64,000 nt of DNA. It comes from Terebella lapidaria (lineage: Eukaryota > Annelida > Polychaeta > Terebellida > Terebellidae). The position numbers were made by a program, and so were the translations under genes. The stretch lies in the NCBI GenBank assembly GCA_949152475.1, contig OX424564.1, positions 22,566,165 through 22,630,164 on the forward strand. Reading direction: 5' to 3'. Of the stretch, positions 35,240 to 47,964 are shown piece after piece (within the stretch, counting starts at the first letter, position 1; every line of letters starts with the position of its first letter). The notes under the pieces are model-generated. The model did not search any database and was not told the origin of the DNA. It saw only the letters and a list, made by a program, of their open reading frames with translations.

Positions 35240-38200
35240 TACACTGCTCATATCGTTCGTGGTTAAATGAGATGAAGAGAATCGCTCCTCAGCCACTTGG
35301 TGTTTTATCATATGTATGATCTGAGATATTTCACATTTTATACAGTGTGTTTTCACTTTACATTACATTTGTAGAATTATATTTGTGCCTCAATAGCCAA
35401 AGGATCAATGAATTTCCTTAAAATAATACTGATCAAATGATGAAAAAAATATGACATTGTTGAAACAACGTTTATTTTATGGTGACAAGGCAGAACTTGG
35501 TCACGAAGGTGACCTCATTACAATTAACTGACAGGCTATGATTTTCCAGTGAATAAGTGAAATATGAACGGGCAAAAATGGGGTCCACCATGTGAATATC
35601 ATTGTAACTGAGGTAACTTAGAAAAACGTGGTAAAATAAATTGGCCACTTGATGTCTTATCAACACCCAGATGTCATGTAATCCACGAACTGTAAACAAG
35701 TGCAGATGGAAGGTGTCATTAGAACGTCCAATGGATGACAACGTAAATACCAAATAAAATTGATCAGATTGTTTTCGCACTGGAGAAAAAAAACCCAGAG
35801 CTTTCACTAGTCTGTTTTATTCACAGTCTTTTTTTTCTGTATAGTACACAAATGGACACAATCTAGCTAGGAAATTTAGCGCCCCCAAATCTCAATTGTA
35901 ATTTTTAAAGTTTACAACCTACATGTGGAGTTTAGTATACATGTGTGTAATCAACACTATAATGGATATGTAGACGTTTCGTATCCCTTGCTATGAAATA
36001 ATTTTATATCTTTTCATTTATTTTATATTTATTTATTCGACATACTGCGAGTGGCTCGAAGCTCCAAATTCACTTTAAATTTGATGTGGAATTACTTTGA
36101 CACAATTAGACTGAATTTATAGAAACAAACGATCACATCAAACGATTTCGTTTCCACATCTAAGCTCTTGAGTTATAACGATGATGACAGCGTCCATGCG
36201 AAGTCCAACTCCTGCATCACGACCATTATTCGTTTGCTCTCGCTTGGTGGTATCTAGGCCTACACAGCAGCCAGGCAGATATTTGTTTGACATCATAACT
36301 GAAATATATGCCCCAGATCAAAGTAACTGATCCAAGCGTCAAACTTCATCCCTTGAACTGCACATTCCTCCTAATTGGTAGAGCCATTATAGATGATGTA
36401 TGGAACCAGAGCCCCGTCATAAATATAACTTGTTTTTACCACAATCATGCGAGGTCATGTTCGGCAGCACAAGCAAGGACAAACAAAACATACGCAATAA
36501 ATTCGACAGAGAACAAATGTTACTCATACATATATCATCCCCCTTGTTAGTGACGGTATCATTACAGTAAACAGCAACTACTGATTTAATTCCCTCGTTT
36601 TGAATTATCAATTGGTTATCGTAATGAAAAATCTGTGTTGAATTTTCTATATTGTTGGATGAAACAGCGCTATATTGTTGGTTGAACTTGAAACATGGCA
36701 TACATGTATCTTAGAATACGAGTATTAGTAAGATTAGGTGTGATTTCATTGCAAAAATAAAGTTTAATTCACCCCGGCTCTCTGGAATTTCATTCAAAAT
36801 ATTATCCAGATATTTGTTTGCTATAAAGATGCCCAAAACGAAGTGAACAGCCTGTGATACGAAGATTATTCCTCCAAATACACGTCCTTACTAACTGATT
36901 CGGCTATTGAAGATGATATTTGGGACCCGTTAAGTCATACATGGAGCTTGCAAACTGTCGACGTCACAAGGAGAGGGCGGTATAATGAAGACAAACAAAC
37001 CATGTACATGTATGATACATCCATAAATAGCATTTACTGCATGTCGATAAATTAAAAAAAAAATCATGTACTTATTTTATTGACACCCTTAACGCAGAAC
37101 TGGATTCCCTTTCACAAATCAAAAACACGTTTTTTTGTTGTTGGAACGAATACTTTTTCAGCAAAATTCTGAGCAGAGAAAAAAGTTATATCCTTACCGT
37201 ATTGAACATGTTTAAGTGTCAAAGTATCATATAATACTTATTATGGTTTGGTGTGCATCACATCTTTTGTCATGGAGAACAATGGGTTATGTAACCCGTC
37301 CAGATCTACAAATTTGACCATGAATTATCAAATAAAATGATAAATGTCATGTTATCTCGCTGAGGTTGTCAGCATGAGGTCACAAATGGTGTTAGCTGTT
37401 GGTGTCTGACACCACTGTAAGGTGATGCAATATAATGGTAATTGCATATCAGAGACATGCAATAGTTTGGTGATGTAACAATGGAATCTACAATAGATCA
37501 AATCCGATACAAGACAACGTTTTTGTGGGTGGACGTGTTCGCAGATTGGAAGTAACCGTGGACGATTAATTCCAATATACATGTATATGTATCAAATGTG
37601 AATGAGATTCAGTTTCATCAGAGCTAAAAAAAAAAAAGAGGAAAAACACTACAGAATAAAGTCATAATTTATGTCACACAATTGCAGAGTTCACCCAACA
37701 GCAAGTGTATCTACACGTGTATAATTAGTTAGTTTGAGACATCGAGCCAAGCAGCAAATAATACACAAAAACCAAGTGGTCACGGCTTGTTCCCACCAGT
37801 CACGTCGTTCGGGTGTGTGTACGGTATTTGTTTGGATGCAATGTATTCTCATCAATGTGGATGTACAATTCACATAACTACCACCATGTTTAATTTGAAT
37901 TGCTCAAGTGATAAATATATCAAGCAGATCAAGAGAAGAAAACCCATGTTTGGAATTGATGACCTCTAAGATGTAATATGCCACATTTGAAACATGCTGC
38001 ATTGTTGTCATTAGTGTACAAAATATGATATAACTAAACACAGCAGAGCAATTTCGACGTTTTTCAGGTGGGATGGGGATGATAATATTTGCAAAGACAA
38101 CAAACTTTGCGGAGAGATGTTATCAAGATACCTAATAGGCTCAGTGTTATATTCACTCAGATAAAACTCAGGTCTACAAATTGACATATTTTTCATTGGG

Positions 38201-39224
38201 GGAACTATGCGGCTACATGTACACTGTATGTTTGTGATGAAGACTGCTCTAAATAATCCTTGCCAAACGTGGATGAGTTAGATTTCTAAAGTTCATTACA
38301 GAAACAAATTGGAAATCATCATTCATGGGTGACTACATGAACCCGTGACACACGATATATTGGGTTAATTGTGAAGGGAGACTGACTGAAAGAGCAATTA
38401 ACGGATCTGAACTTATAATTAACCAGGCAGTGTGCTGAAAATGACAAATGAAGAAACAGTGAATGTCTGCCGTTTAACCAATTGGTATTTTTAATGTACT
38501 ATCTGAGAATTTTGCTACATTTTTATCTAGCATGTTTTCCTTTACATTACAGTGTATATATTCGTGCTGCAATAGCCAAATGATCAATTCTGCAATAACT
38601 TCAGCAAACTAAAATCTGTAAAATAAAATGGTTCAATTTCGCACTTGCCATTCCGTGATCAGTATATAATTTCTGTTGAAGAATGTGACATTTCACATTA
38701 TAATCAATATTAAATCGTACACATTCCATTTTGCATTTCCACCAAATATATATGTAATTTCAATCACTTTGAGCAAATATAAGTACCGTAATTATAAAAT
38801 TATTTATGAGGTCAATAAGGTGACAATAATCTCGTGTGTCTGTCATCATTATGTCGAGGCTGGCACAGTTTATTACCAGTTGAACAAGATGCTGTAAAGA
38901 TTATTCAATGATCAACGTTATACTGATTTCACATTTCAAACTTCCTGAATGTGGTTACAGGAAACAATGCCCTGGTTTATATGGTCGACAATTGGAACAA
39001 ACATGAGCGAACATTAGTTCTTCCACCAGTGAGTGAATTCGAATATCCATTTTCTTGGGGGGAAATAAATTGTCCACTTGATATCTTATCAACATTCAAA
39101 TGTCATGGAATCCACGAACTGTAAACAAGTGCAGATTGAGAATGTCACGTGAACGTCCAATGGAAACCAACGTAAACACCAAATAGAATTAATCTGATTG
39201 TTATTTTTTTTCATTGCTCAATTG
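35240..39224. repeat. Copy 2 of the tandem direct duplication (without the insertion)
   Basis: Collinear with 29.53-35.23 kb except that only about 75 bases stand where copy 1 has 1.7 kb of satellite. It therefore gives the empty state of the insertion site, near 37055-37130. Confidence 0.8.
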
Positions 39225-40421
39225 GAAATGACACAGTCTATGAATCATTTACAAGCCTTAAATTTCAGATAATTGGTCAAATTGAATACATCATCATTTG
39301 CAATTATCTCGATTTGACGACCTTGACAACGAATAGCTCAATATTATGATATATATACATACACACTATAATAAAATTCGTTAAAATTGATAGTGTATGG
39401 TACAAGATAACAAGGTAATTTATCACTGTTCTTGTACATGTATTGACAACGTAAGCTTTACAATGATAAATCACATTCTTGATTTAGATAAAGTAACTGC
39501 ATTTCACAAATCACCTTCAAATGTTGTTGAAGACATTCATGTCATATCCTTATCAATCGACTGAACAACTCTACTGGTATTCCATTCACGTGAGGATTCC
39601 ATGACAATAGAGGGCAAAGCACAACGATGTCTGTCATTGACGAAATATTCTATGAGTAAACGTTCCCTAAAAACTGACAAATGACAGAGTATCTTGACTT
39701 TACATCTGGGAGTACATTTAGGAGACGTTATTGGAAACCATCATTCACGGATACCCAAGGTATGTTGGCGGCCCCTGACTTATCGAGAGGACATTGACTG
39801 AAACAACAATTAACCCGTCTGGAAAAGACAACGATGCATCCACTAGATGTTGAAGTAGCATCCTAATATTTTTGTCTTATTACCATTAAATCATTGTGGA
39901 TTTTCGTCAACAGTGAGACGTCTTGGGCTCCACGAAATGGAGACAATTGGAAATTGAGGCGTCACTTGCCTGTCCAAAAGCTTGCAGGTGTTTTATTGAA
40001 AGAGCACGAATGCAATTTTTCAATATTTTTGCTGTTATTCGAAGTTGAAATGAGTGAAGTTCTTACTTGGATAGTCTCAGGATGCCGACAGATCAGGTCA
40101 TAGTTTAGAAAGTTTTGGTTGCAGAAAATTGTGTCAGCTGTAACTTTACAGTGTGTTCTGCAAAACTCATATTCAAAGAAACCAATCGAATTTCACGAAA
40201 GTAGAACACATGTTGCAAATAACTTTGCTGCGAATTACAAGTATTTTGAAGGAATTAAAAAGTATACTAAGACATAGAGCCAGGTCAGAAATAATAACTC
40301 GTACTAGCTATTTTGTGGTATGTTTTGTCAAATAGTTTTGACCATAACCTACATTTTTGGGAATTATAACGGTTCCTTATAAAATATTTCCTATGTATAT
40401 CTCTTTGCATTGAAAAGTGCA

Positions 40422-40479
40422 ATTAAAGTGAATATTATTCATAGCCTGAAATTAAAGTGAATATTATTCATAGCCTGAA
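40422..40479. repeat. 29-bp perfect tandem duplication
   Basis: The 29-base word beginning attaaagtgaatattattc occurs at 40422-40450 and again immediately at 40451-40479. Confidence 0.85.
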
Positions 40480-40683
40480 AAAGAGAGGTTCTCACGTTTC
40501 ACGTCTGTCAGATTGATATAAAATTGCACGGATAAATTGAACAGAGATTCTGCAGTTTGAACACATTTTTGCGAACATGATAACCCGGCAACTGTTTAGG
40601 AGCTGCTCCTGCTGTTTGCAATATTTCATATGACAGTTGACGATGACGAGCATTTATTCTCATCATCTGTCGAGAGCCGCCTG

Positions 40684-43600
40684 TAAAAAAATACTCATCG
40701 TTCGAAAAATTACATTTTGTAATGTATCCCTCCACTTAATCATATCACAAACACCGCAAAACATTTCTGTAACAAAATATGTGACATAAAAAGGAATGAG
40801 AATGACAAAAGTACACTCTAATTGAAAAAAAAATCGTTGATCTGATTGAATAACAGAACGACTGTTTGGGAGTCAAGAGGTGATGTTTGAGGGGTCAAAG
40901 TAGCTGTCCATGTTGTAAGATGTTTGGACAATGTCCCTGTCAGTGGCAGATCTAAGTTAGGGCGCGGCACAAAACACAAGGGACAAGGACGCGGTCAATA
41001 GTCTCAATCGTCATAGCTCTATATATACACTGGTATTCGTTTTGTATCACGACAATTCATACTCTCGTTATATATATTTAATTCTTAGTTAAAGTCTTAA
41101 TATACCTCATGTGATTAACAAACTGCCACGTCGAATGAAACAATGAATGTAAGAATTGGGTCTCGATCCTGACTGAAGGAGCTATTTGTGCATTACGAAA
41201 ATATTTAGAGTGAATACATTTATGCTATATGAACATTGAATTTCAAAATTTGAACTTCGTGTTATTTTCCATTCTGTGAGTATGTGTGCTCAGATTCCAT
41301 CATTGACGTGCCGACACCTTTCCATTGCATCACTATATATTATTATATTTTGATATATACAGCCAGGTTTAAATACATGCTCCAAGTAAAATATACGAGC
41401 CAATGTTTGTTCCAGACTAGATAAGACATAATTTGGGAATTCTCAGATGTCACGCTTTTGAACGCGGAGAACAATATTTGCTTGTGCAATTTCTGGAATA
41501 CCGTCGTTATTTGCTTGTTTCGTACATAAAAACAGCCAGATATTCGCTCGCTTGTCATTCTGATTGAAATATTTGCCCTGGATGAAAGTAACTGGTCCAA
41601 GCATTAAACTTTATTCCTCGAACTGCACATTTCTCCTAATTGGTAGAACCATGGAACCAGCGCCTAGTCACAAATATAACCTTGCATCTATCTATGCAAA
41701 AAAAATACTCATCGTTCGAAAAATTACATTTTGTAATGTATCCCGCCACTTAATCATATCACAAACAGCGCAAAACATTTCTGTAACAAAATATGTGACA
41801 TAAAAAGGAATGAAAATGAGAAAAGTACACTCTAATTGAAAAATCGTTGATCTGATTGAATAACAGAACGACTGTTTGGGAGTCAAGAGGTGATGTTTGA
41901 GGGGTCAAAGTAGCTGTCCATGTTGTAAGATGTTTGGACAATGTCCCTGTCAGTGGCAGATCTAAGTTAGGGCGCGGCACAAAACACAAGGGACAAGGAC
42001 GCGGTCAATAGTCTCAATCGTCATAGCTCTATATATACACTGGTATTCGTTTTGTATCACGACAATTCATACTCTCGTTATATATATTTAATTCTTAGTT
42101 AAAGTCTTAATATACCTCATGTGATTAACAAACTGCCACGTCGAATGAAACAATGAATGTAAGAATTGGGTCTCGATCCTGACTGAAGGAGCTATTTGTG
42201 CATTACGAAAATATTTAGAGTGAATACATTTATGCTATATGAACATTGAATTTCAAAATTTGAACTTCGTGTTATTTTCCATTCTGTGAGTATGTGTGCT
42301 CAGATTCCATCATTGACGTGCCGACACCTTTCCATTGCATCACTATATATTATTATATTTTGATATATACAGCCAGGTTTAAATACATGCTCCAAGTAAA
42401 ATATACGAGCCAATGTTTGTTCCAGACTAGATAAGACATAATTTGGGAATTCTCAGATGTCACGCTTTTGAACGCGGAGAACAATATTTGCTTGTGCAAT
42501 TTCTGGAATACCGTCGTTATTTGCTTGTTTCGTACATAAAAACAGCCAGATATTCGCTCGCTTGTCATTCTGATTGAAATATTTGCCCTGGATGAAAGTA
42601 ACTGGTCCAAGCATTAAACTTTATTCCTCGAACTGCACATTTCTCCTAATTGGTAGAACCATGGAACCAGCGCCTAGTCACAAATATAACCTTGCATCTA
42701 TCTATGCAAAAAAAATACTCATCGTTCGAAAAATTACATTTTGTAATGTATCCCGCCACTTAATCATATCACAAACAGCGCAAAACATTTCTGTAACAAA
42801 ATATGTGACATAAAAAGGAATGAAAATGAGAAAAGTACACTCTAATTGAAAAATCGTTGATCTGATTGAATAACAGAACGACTGTTTGGGAGTCAAGAGG
42901 TGATGTTTGAGGGCCAAAGTAGCTGCCTATGTTGTAAGATGTTTGGACAATGTCCCTGTCAGTGGCAGATCTAAGTTAGGGCGCGGCACAAAACACAAGG
43001 GACAAGGACGCGGTCAATAGTCTCAATCGTCATAGCTCTATATATACACTGGTATTCGTTTTGTATCACGACAATTCATACTCTCGTTATATATATTTAA
43101 TTCTTAGTTAAAGTCTTAATATACCTCATGTGATTCATAAACTGCCACATCGAATGAAACAATGAATGTAAGAATTGGGTCTCGATCCTGACTGAAAGAG
43201 CTATTTGTGCATTACGAAAATATTTAGAGTGAGTACATTCATGCTATATGAACAACATTGAATTTCAAAATTTGAACTTCGTGTTATTTTCCATTCTGTG
43301 AGTATGTGTGCTCAGATTCCATCATTGATGTGCCGACACCTTTCCATTGCATCACTATATATTATTATATTTTGATATATACAGCCAGGTTTAAATACAT
43401 GCTCCAAGTAAAAATATACGAGCCAATGTTTGTTCCAGACTAGATAAGACATAATTTGGGAATTCTTAGATGTCACGCTTTTGAACGCGGAGAACAATAT
43501 TTGCTTGTGCAATTTCTGGAATACCGTCGTTATTTGTTTGTTTCGTACATAAAAACAGCCAGATATTCGCTCGCTTGTCATTCTGATTGAAATATTTGCC

Positions 43601-43740
43601 CTGGATGAAAGTAACTGGTCCAAGCATTAAACTTTATTCCTCGAACTGCACATTCCTCCTTATTGGTAGAACCATCAACGATGATGTATGGAACCATCGC
43701 CTAGTCACAAATATAACCTTGCATCTATCTTACAACAAAT
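40684..43740. repeat. Three ~1.01-kb tandem units, two virtually identical
   Basis: Units start at about 40684, 41697 and 42707 with aaaatactcatcgttcg. From about 40860 to 41905 every base I compared equals the base 1,010 positions further on, so a 1,010-bp segment was duplicated recently. The third unit carries scattered changes after 42910. A diverged partial copy is at about 46930-47060. The frames at 41343-41600 and 42353-42610 are simply the same sequence twice. Confidence 0.88.
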
Positions 43741-45490
43741 ATTCGAGGTCATAAAATGCGCGGAATAACAAGGACAAACAAAACATACGCGATAAATTAG
43801 ACATAGAACACATGATATTCTTATACATGTATCTTTTGTTTTTATAACGATGGGTGCACCGTAAAAACACGTAAAGCACAAAAGGACTTTCTTCGTTTTG
43901 CTAATTTTATCGTGTAATGTCGTGAAAGATCGGCTTGAATTTATGTTGTTGCAATCTCGCATACTAGTAGTTGCTGAGTATATTGCGACAAAATAATGTC
44001 ACTATAGCAAGAGAGGTGGAAAGTTCAATCTGGTATCATGCACCAATGAAATACATATCAACTTATCATGAAAAGACTGGTACCAATCGTCTCTCCCTTG
44101 GATTATTTGACCGCTTGTCTTCACGAATTTATCGCCGCCATGCAAAGCATTTTGTATTTTGATCCATTACTGTCTGTACAAATAATGCACTGAAAGGTCT
44201 CGACTAAATGTCATAAATATCTAGTATCTTGCCGGGGCTGTAACAATGCGGTCATATAGAGCTCTAAATTGTGGTGCCTGATACTACGGTAAGGTGAAAC
44301 ATGTCTCAGATTACATGAGCATAAAACTACATTGTAGTTTACAGAAATAGCAATAGATTCTATGATCTCACAATAACTTGCAATGGGTCAGCACCACACA
44401 AATATATTGAGATTTGTAGTTCAGTAATTGTGGATGACCTAAAAAAACAAACAAATATCATATCACGTATTTCAACCAATGCTTAGAAAACCAGTGCTGA
44501 AAAAATTGAGGTGCTATTTTGCAAATGTTTTGTGGACAAAACTTTATTGAAACTATTTTATGAATTTCCAGCATGTCAGATTATGAGCTACTTGTCTTAT
44601 CATCAGAGGTATTGGTATTAATGTCAATAAGATACTGTTGCATATTCACAAGTGAATTACAGAGGTTGCAAAACGCACAGGACGACTTATTGCTGTTCTT
44701 GAAGAATCATGTACCATATATTTTGGAATGAACGTGAGCTTAAAAAGCTGACAGATAACAGAGGTGCTGATCTTACATCCCAGAATATATTTAGGAGACT
44801 TTATTGGAAATCATCATTCATGAATGCCCAAAGATAGGTTGACGGCCCCTGACTTACTGGGCTAATTCTGAGAGGACACTGTCTGAAACAGCAATTAACC
44901 TATCTGGAAAAGAGAACGATACATCCTCGAGATCTTGAAGTAATATTCAAGTTTTTACTCGTCTTTTTAGCATTATTATGGTTTTTTTCACGAACATTCA
45001 GACGTCGTGGATTTCACGACGTGCAGACAACTGGAAATCAGGCGTCCCTCTTGCTTGTCCAGAGGCTGCTCAAGTTTTGCATGTGTGTTAGTGATAATGG
45101 CAATGTAATAAATTCTTGAACATTTTTGCTATCAAAATCTAAGTTGAATGGAGAGAAGTTCCTATTGGATATTCTCTGAATTTATCCAGTCATAATTCTG
45201 TAAGTTATTCCTTTGTAGAAAAGTGTGTCTGTTGTAAATTTGCATCCAAATTGTAGTACTACTTTGCGATACTCGCATCCAAGGAAACCATTCGACATTC
45301 ACAAAAGTACAATGGATGAATAATTGCAAATACCTATGTTGCAAAGTACAAGTACTTAGAAGCAGAAGTACAATAAGAAATAGAGCCGGGCTAGAAATAA
45401 TTACTTGTACCAGTAATATTCTGGTAGATATTTTTTTTTAAAATTGAGAAAGCGTTCAGATGCTCCATATACTGAATGATGTGACTGAAC

Positions 45491-45900
45491 ATGTTTAATT
45501 TCCTTATTGGTGATATCTTAGTGGAATTTGGTGATCGAATATTCCAACAAACTATTCGAATCCCTATGGGTACAAAGTCTGCACCATTAGTGGCACACCT
45601 GGTTTTGTACTCATATGAATCCGATTCCAACCAACATCTACAAAGAGGAGGGCCTGAAACAAAGGAGGATATATAATTTCATTCCGATATATGGATGATG
45701 TATTGTCACTGAATAATCCCAAGTTTGGTGATTATTTTGATGCCATATATCCTAAGGAACTTTATATTGAAAATACTACAAACTCCTCTAATTTTTCCAA
45801 CTATTGCTGGTCTCTGGCTGGAAGCATTTCCCTTTGAAGACGAATGTGGAAAACGAACATATAATCGTTTATATCATGCTTTATATTAAAATATGTAGAT
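45491..45900 (+). mobile_element. Degraded Penelope-like reverse transcriptase fragment
   Basis: A first piece (45491-45630) reads GDILVEFGDRIFQQTI followed by IPMGTKSAPL and LVLYSYES, a signature of the reverse transcriptase of Penelope-like elements. After a frame break the catalytic box region reads FRYMDDVLSLNNPKFGDYF (about 45682-45740), then FEDECGKRTYNR near 45830-45865. Frame shifts and stops show it is dead. The element's ends were not found. Confidence 0.75.
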
Positions 45901-47090
45901 CATGACTTTCCTGACAAAAATGTGTAATTTGTTCTTAGACGGCTTTCTGAATAACCTCTGCATTACAGTGCCAGCTGATTTAAAAATTATCCAAAAAAAA
46001 CAACATTAATAATTGGTCATCAAAAGAATCATTTTCATTTCAGAGGCAGAGGGGAAAAACTCCCGATTGTTATCATTCATTTATTGAGAAGGAATGGTGG
46101 CTTTCGTGTGTTTGGTCTTGAACTCCAACCAGTCTCAAACATTGAAGGACATATAAGTATTTAGAGCTCGGCCCCAACCAGAAGGGTATAGGCACATATT
46201 AGGTAGCAAATGGCATGCGCGAGACCCGTGCGGGATTGAGCCAATCACCAGCAACCCCACGTGTATTTATATTGGAAATAAACGCAAATTTGATAATGAA
46301 GGAGAAAAAATACGTCAGTTCCTTCACGTGACGTCTTGTTGGCGTGAGCTGTATTCTTTTTCTGCATTATTTTGATGTATTTGAAGCAAGCGGTATTGCA
46401 TTTTTTGGCAATTCCATCATGTTTCATCGGCGTTGTTTGCAGAATTCGTGTGACAATAATCAGCGTCCGGAACAGAATGTGTTCACAGAATCGATAATAT
46501 CAGAAGAGAAGAACTATCACATTTCATGTCTGACAGATTTGTATAAAGTTAGCTCGGAAAAACAGGACATTTTGCAATTTGTACACCTTTTTGCAGACGC
46601 GATATCTTGGGAATTATTGAGGGTCTACTCCCGTTGTTTTCAATGTCTCATAGAATATTTGACAGTGACGAGCATTTGTTTCCATCACTTGTAACTGTCG
46701 CTGGTAAAAATGATACACATCAGAACTACATGAATATGTGTGTCTTTTCATTTATTCAATGTCTCCATCACCAAAAATCATATTGGTAGCAGAATACTTG
46801 ATATTAAAATTATGAAATATATATATATATACACCCATGATTGACAATCGTGGTTCTGCTCGAAATTCGAGACGACTGTGTAGCACTTAATCTAGATGTG
46901 ATGTTTGATGGTCCCCAAGTACCAAATGTCTATGTTAATCGTAAGATGTTTGGACAAGGTCCCTGTCAGTGACAGATCTGACCGGTCACTCCGCGTATTG
47001 AGCGAGGGACGCGGCACAAAACACAAGGATCCGGTCAATAGCCGCAAACGTGATCGAACTTTCACTATATATATTCAGAGATGATGTACA

Positions 47091-47474
47091 GTGATGTATA
47101 TACTGGTTGAATCCAACATGACGATTCATACGCGATATCTTTGCGATGTTGAATGGTATCGTTCTATGACTTGGTATACTTCACCTCGGAGACCTCCGGA
47201 AATTTCTACCAAATATCAGACTTCTATCGCAATAATTGAAGTTGGAAATCTACCCCAAAGGTTAAATTTTAGTCAAAAACGGGATGTTGAGAATCTGAGC
47301 TTATTCGAGGATTTGATCCTGTATACATTTGATCCTGTATACATCGATCAGGATTCGAAGTATTGTTGTAATTTTATACCAGAAGACACATTGAGGTGTA
47401 TTCTACACAAACATGCTGGTTTTGAAAGATTGCACCACAGTGGTGCTACAAAACCGCGCAAATGCACATAATTG
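47091..47474 (+). CDS. Unrecognised open frame at the edge of the repeat array
   Basis: A 126-codon frame of ordinary, non-repetitive composition (rich in Tyr, Arg, Ile, Cys). It opens with GTG, so the first usable ATG is at 47094 or it continues from an upstream exon; tatatattcag at 47069-47079 could be an acceptor. I recognise no domain. It lies just before an ORF cut by the retrotransposon, so both may be parts of one older gene or element. Confidence 0.25.
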
Positions 47475-47570
47475 TGTGCGGACCCAGAAATTAAATGACA
47501 GAGCTAAATTTAACATTGGGGGTAGATTGCCAACTTTTCAATTTTCGTGATGGAAGTCTGAAATTCGGTT

Positions 47571-47768
47571 TGTAATGTTCATCAAAGAAATAAATCCACA
47601 CAGGACTAGAGAATAAACTTTGTATTGTTCACAAAAATAATAGCTTCATGCGCGTCGCCATCTTGCTAATCAACATAATTAATTCCATGTATTACCGCAT
47701 ATTATCGTAACCAAATGTCAATGAATATCAACACCGAATAGCATCGTAACTATCTTGAGAATACTACA
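47571..47768 (-). repeat. 3' LTR of the Ty3/gypsy element
   Basis: 198 bp, preceded on the element's sense strand by a purine-rich tract (ggttgggaggaaa, about 47769-47781) that fits a polypurine tract for second-strand priming. Flanked by target-duplication copy cggtt at 47566-47570. Confidence 0.93.
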
Positions 47769-47964
47769 TTTCCTCCCAACCTTAGTAGAATGGTATAACT
47801 TCAACATTTATACTGGTTACTGGTGTCAAACATGACTACATGAACAAATGTTTAACCAAACCTAATGACCAATTACTATGGTTATCAAACAACATACATA
47901 TATCATCATACTAGTATCATGATCATAGACAAAACACAAAATGTTCAACGACAAAGTTCATTGA

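Larger units (their letters stand above)
22700..47470. repeat. Large array of diverged and recent direct repeats
   Basis: Shared landmarks recur in the same orientation. A phrase like gaatccacgaactgtaaac lies near 23941, 25905, 29098, 30075, 35112, 35672 and 39104. A phrase like attggaaatcatcattcat lies near 27985, 34330, 38305, 39735 and 44800. A phrase like gaactgcacattcctcc lies near 30735, 36357, 41620, 42630 and 43645. Copy similarity runs from poor (23.3-24.9 versus 25.5-26.9 kb, spacing about 1.98 kb) to nearly identical. Small open frames in the copies are not preserved between them, so no protein gene is called. Confidence 0.8.

Noticed and set aside
41343..41600. 85-codon frame found identically at 42353-42610
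   Set aside because: Identity is due to the 1,010-bp tandem duplication; no protein features.
46344..46694. 116-codon plus-strand frame
   Set aside because: Its DNA is a diverged copy of the repeat unit seen at about 40.5-40.7 kb, where no matching frame is kept.
22700..47470. CRISPR-like or immune-type array
   Set aside because: Units are kilobase-long, diverge gradually, lack constant short repeats with unique spacers, and sit in animal DNA.
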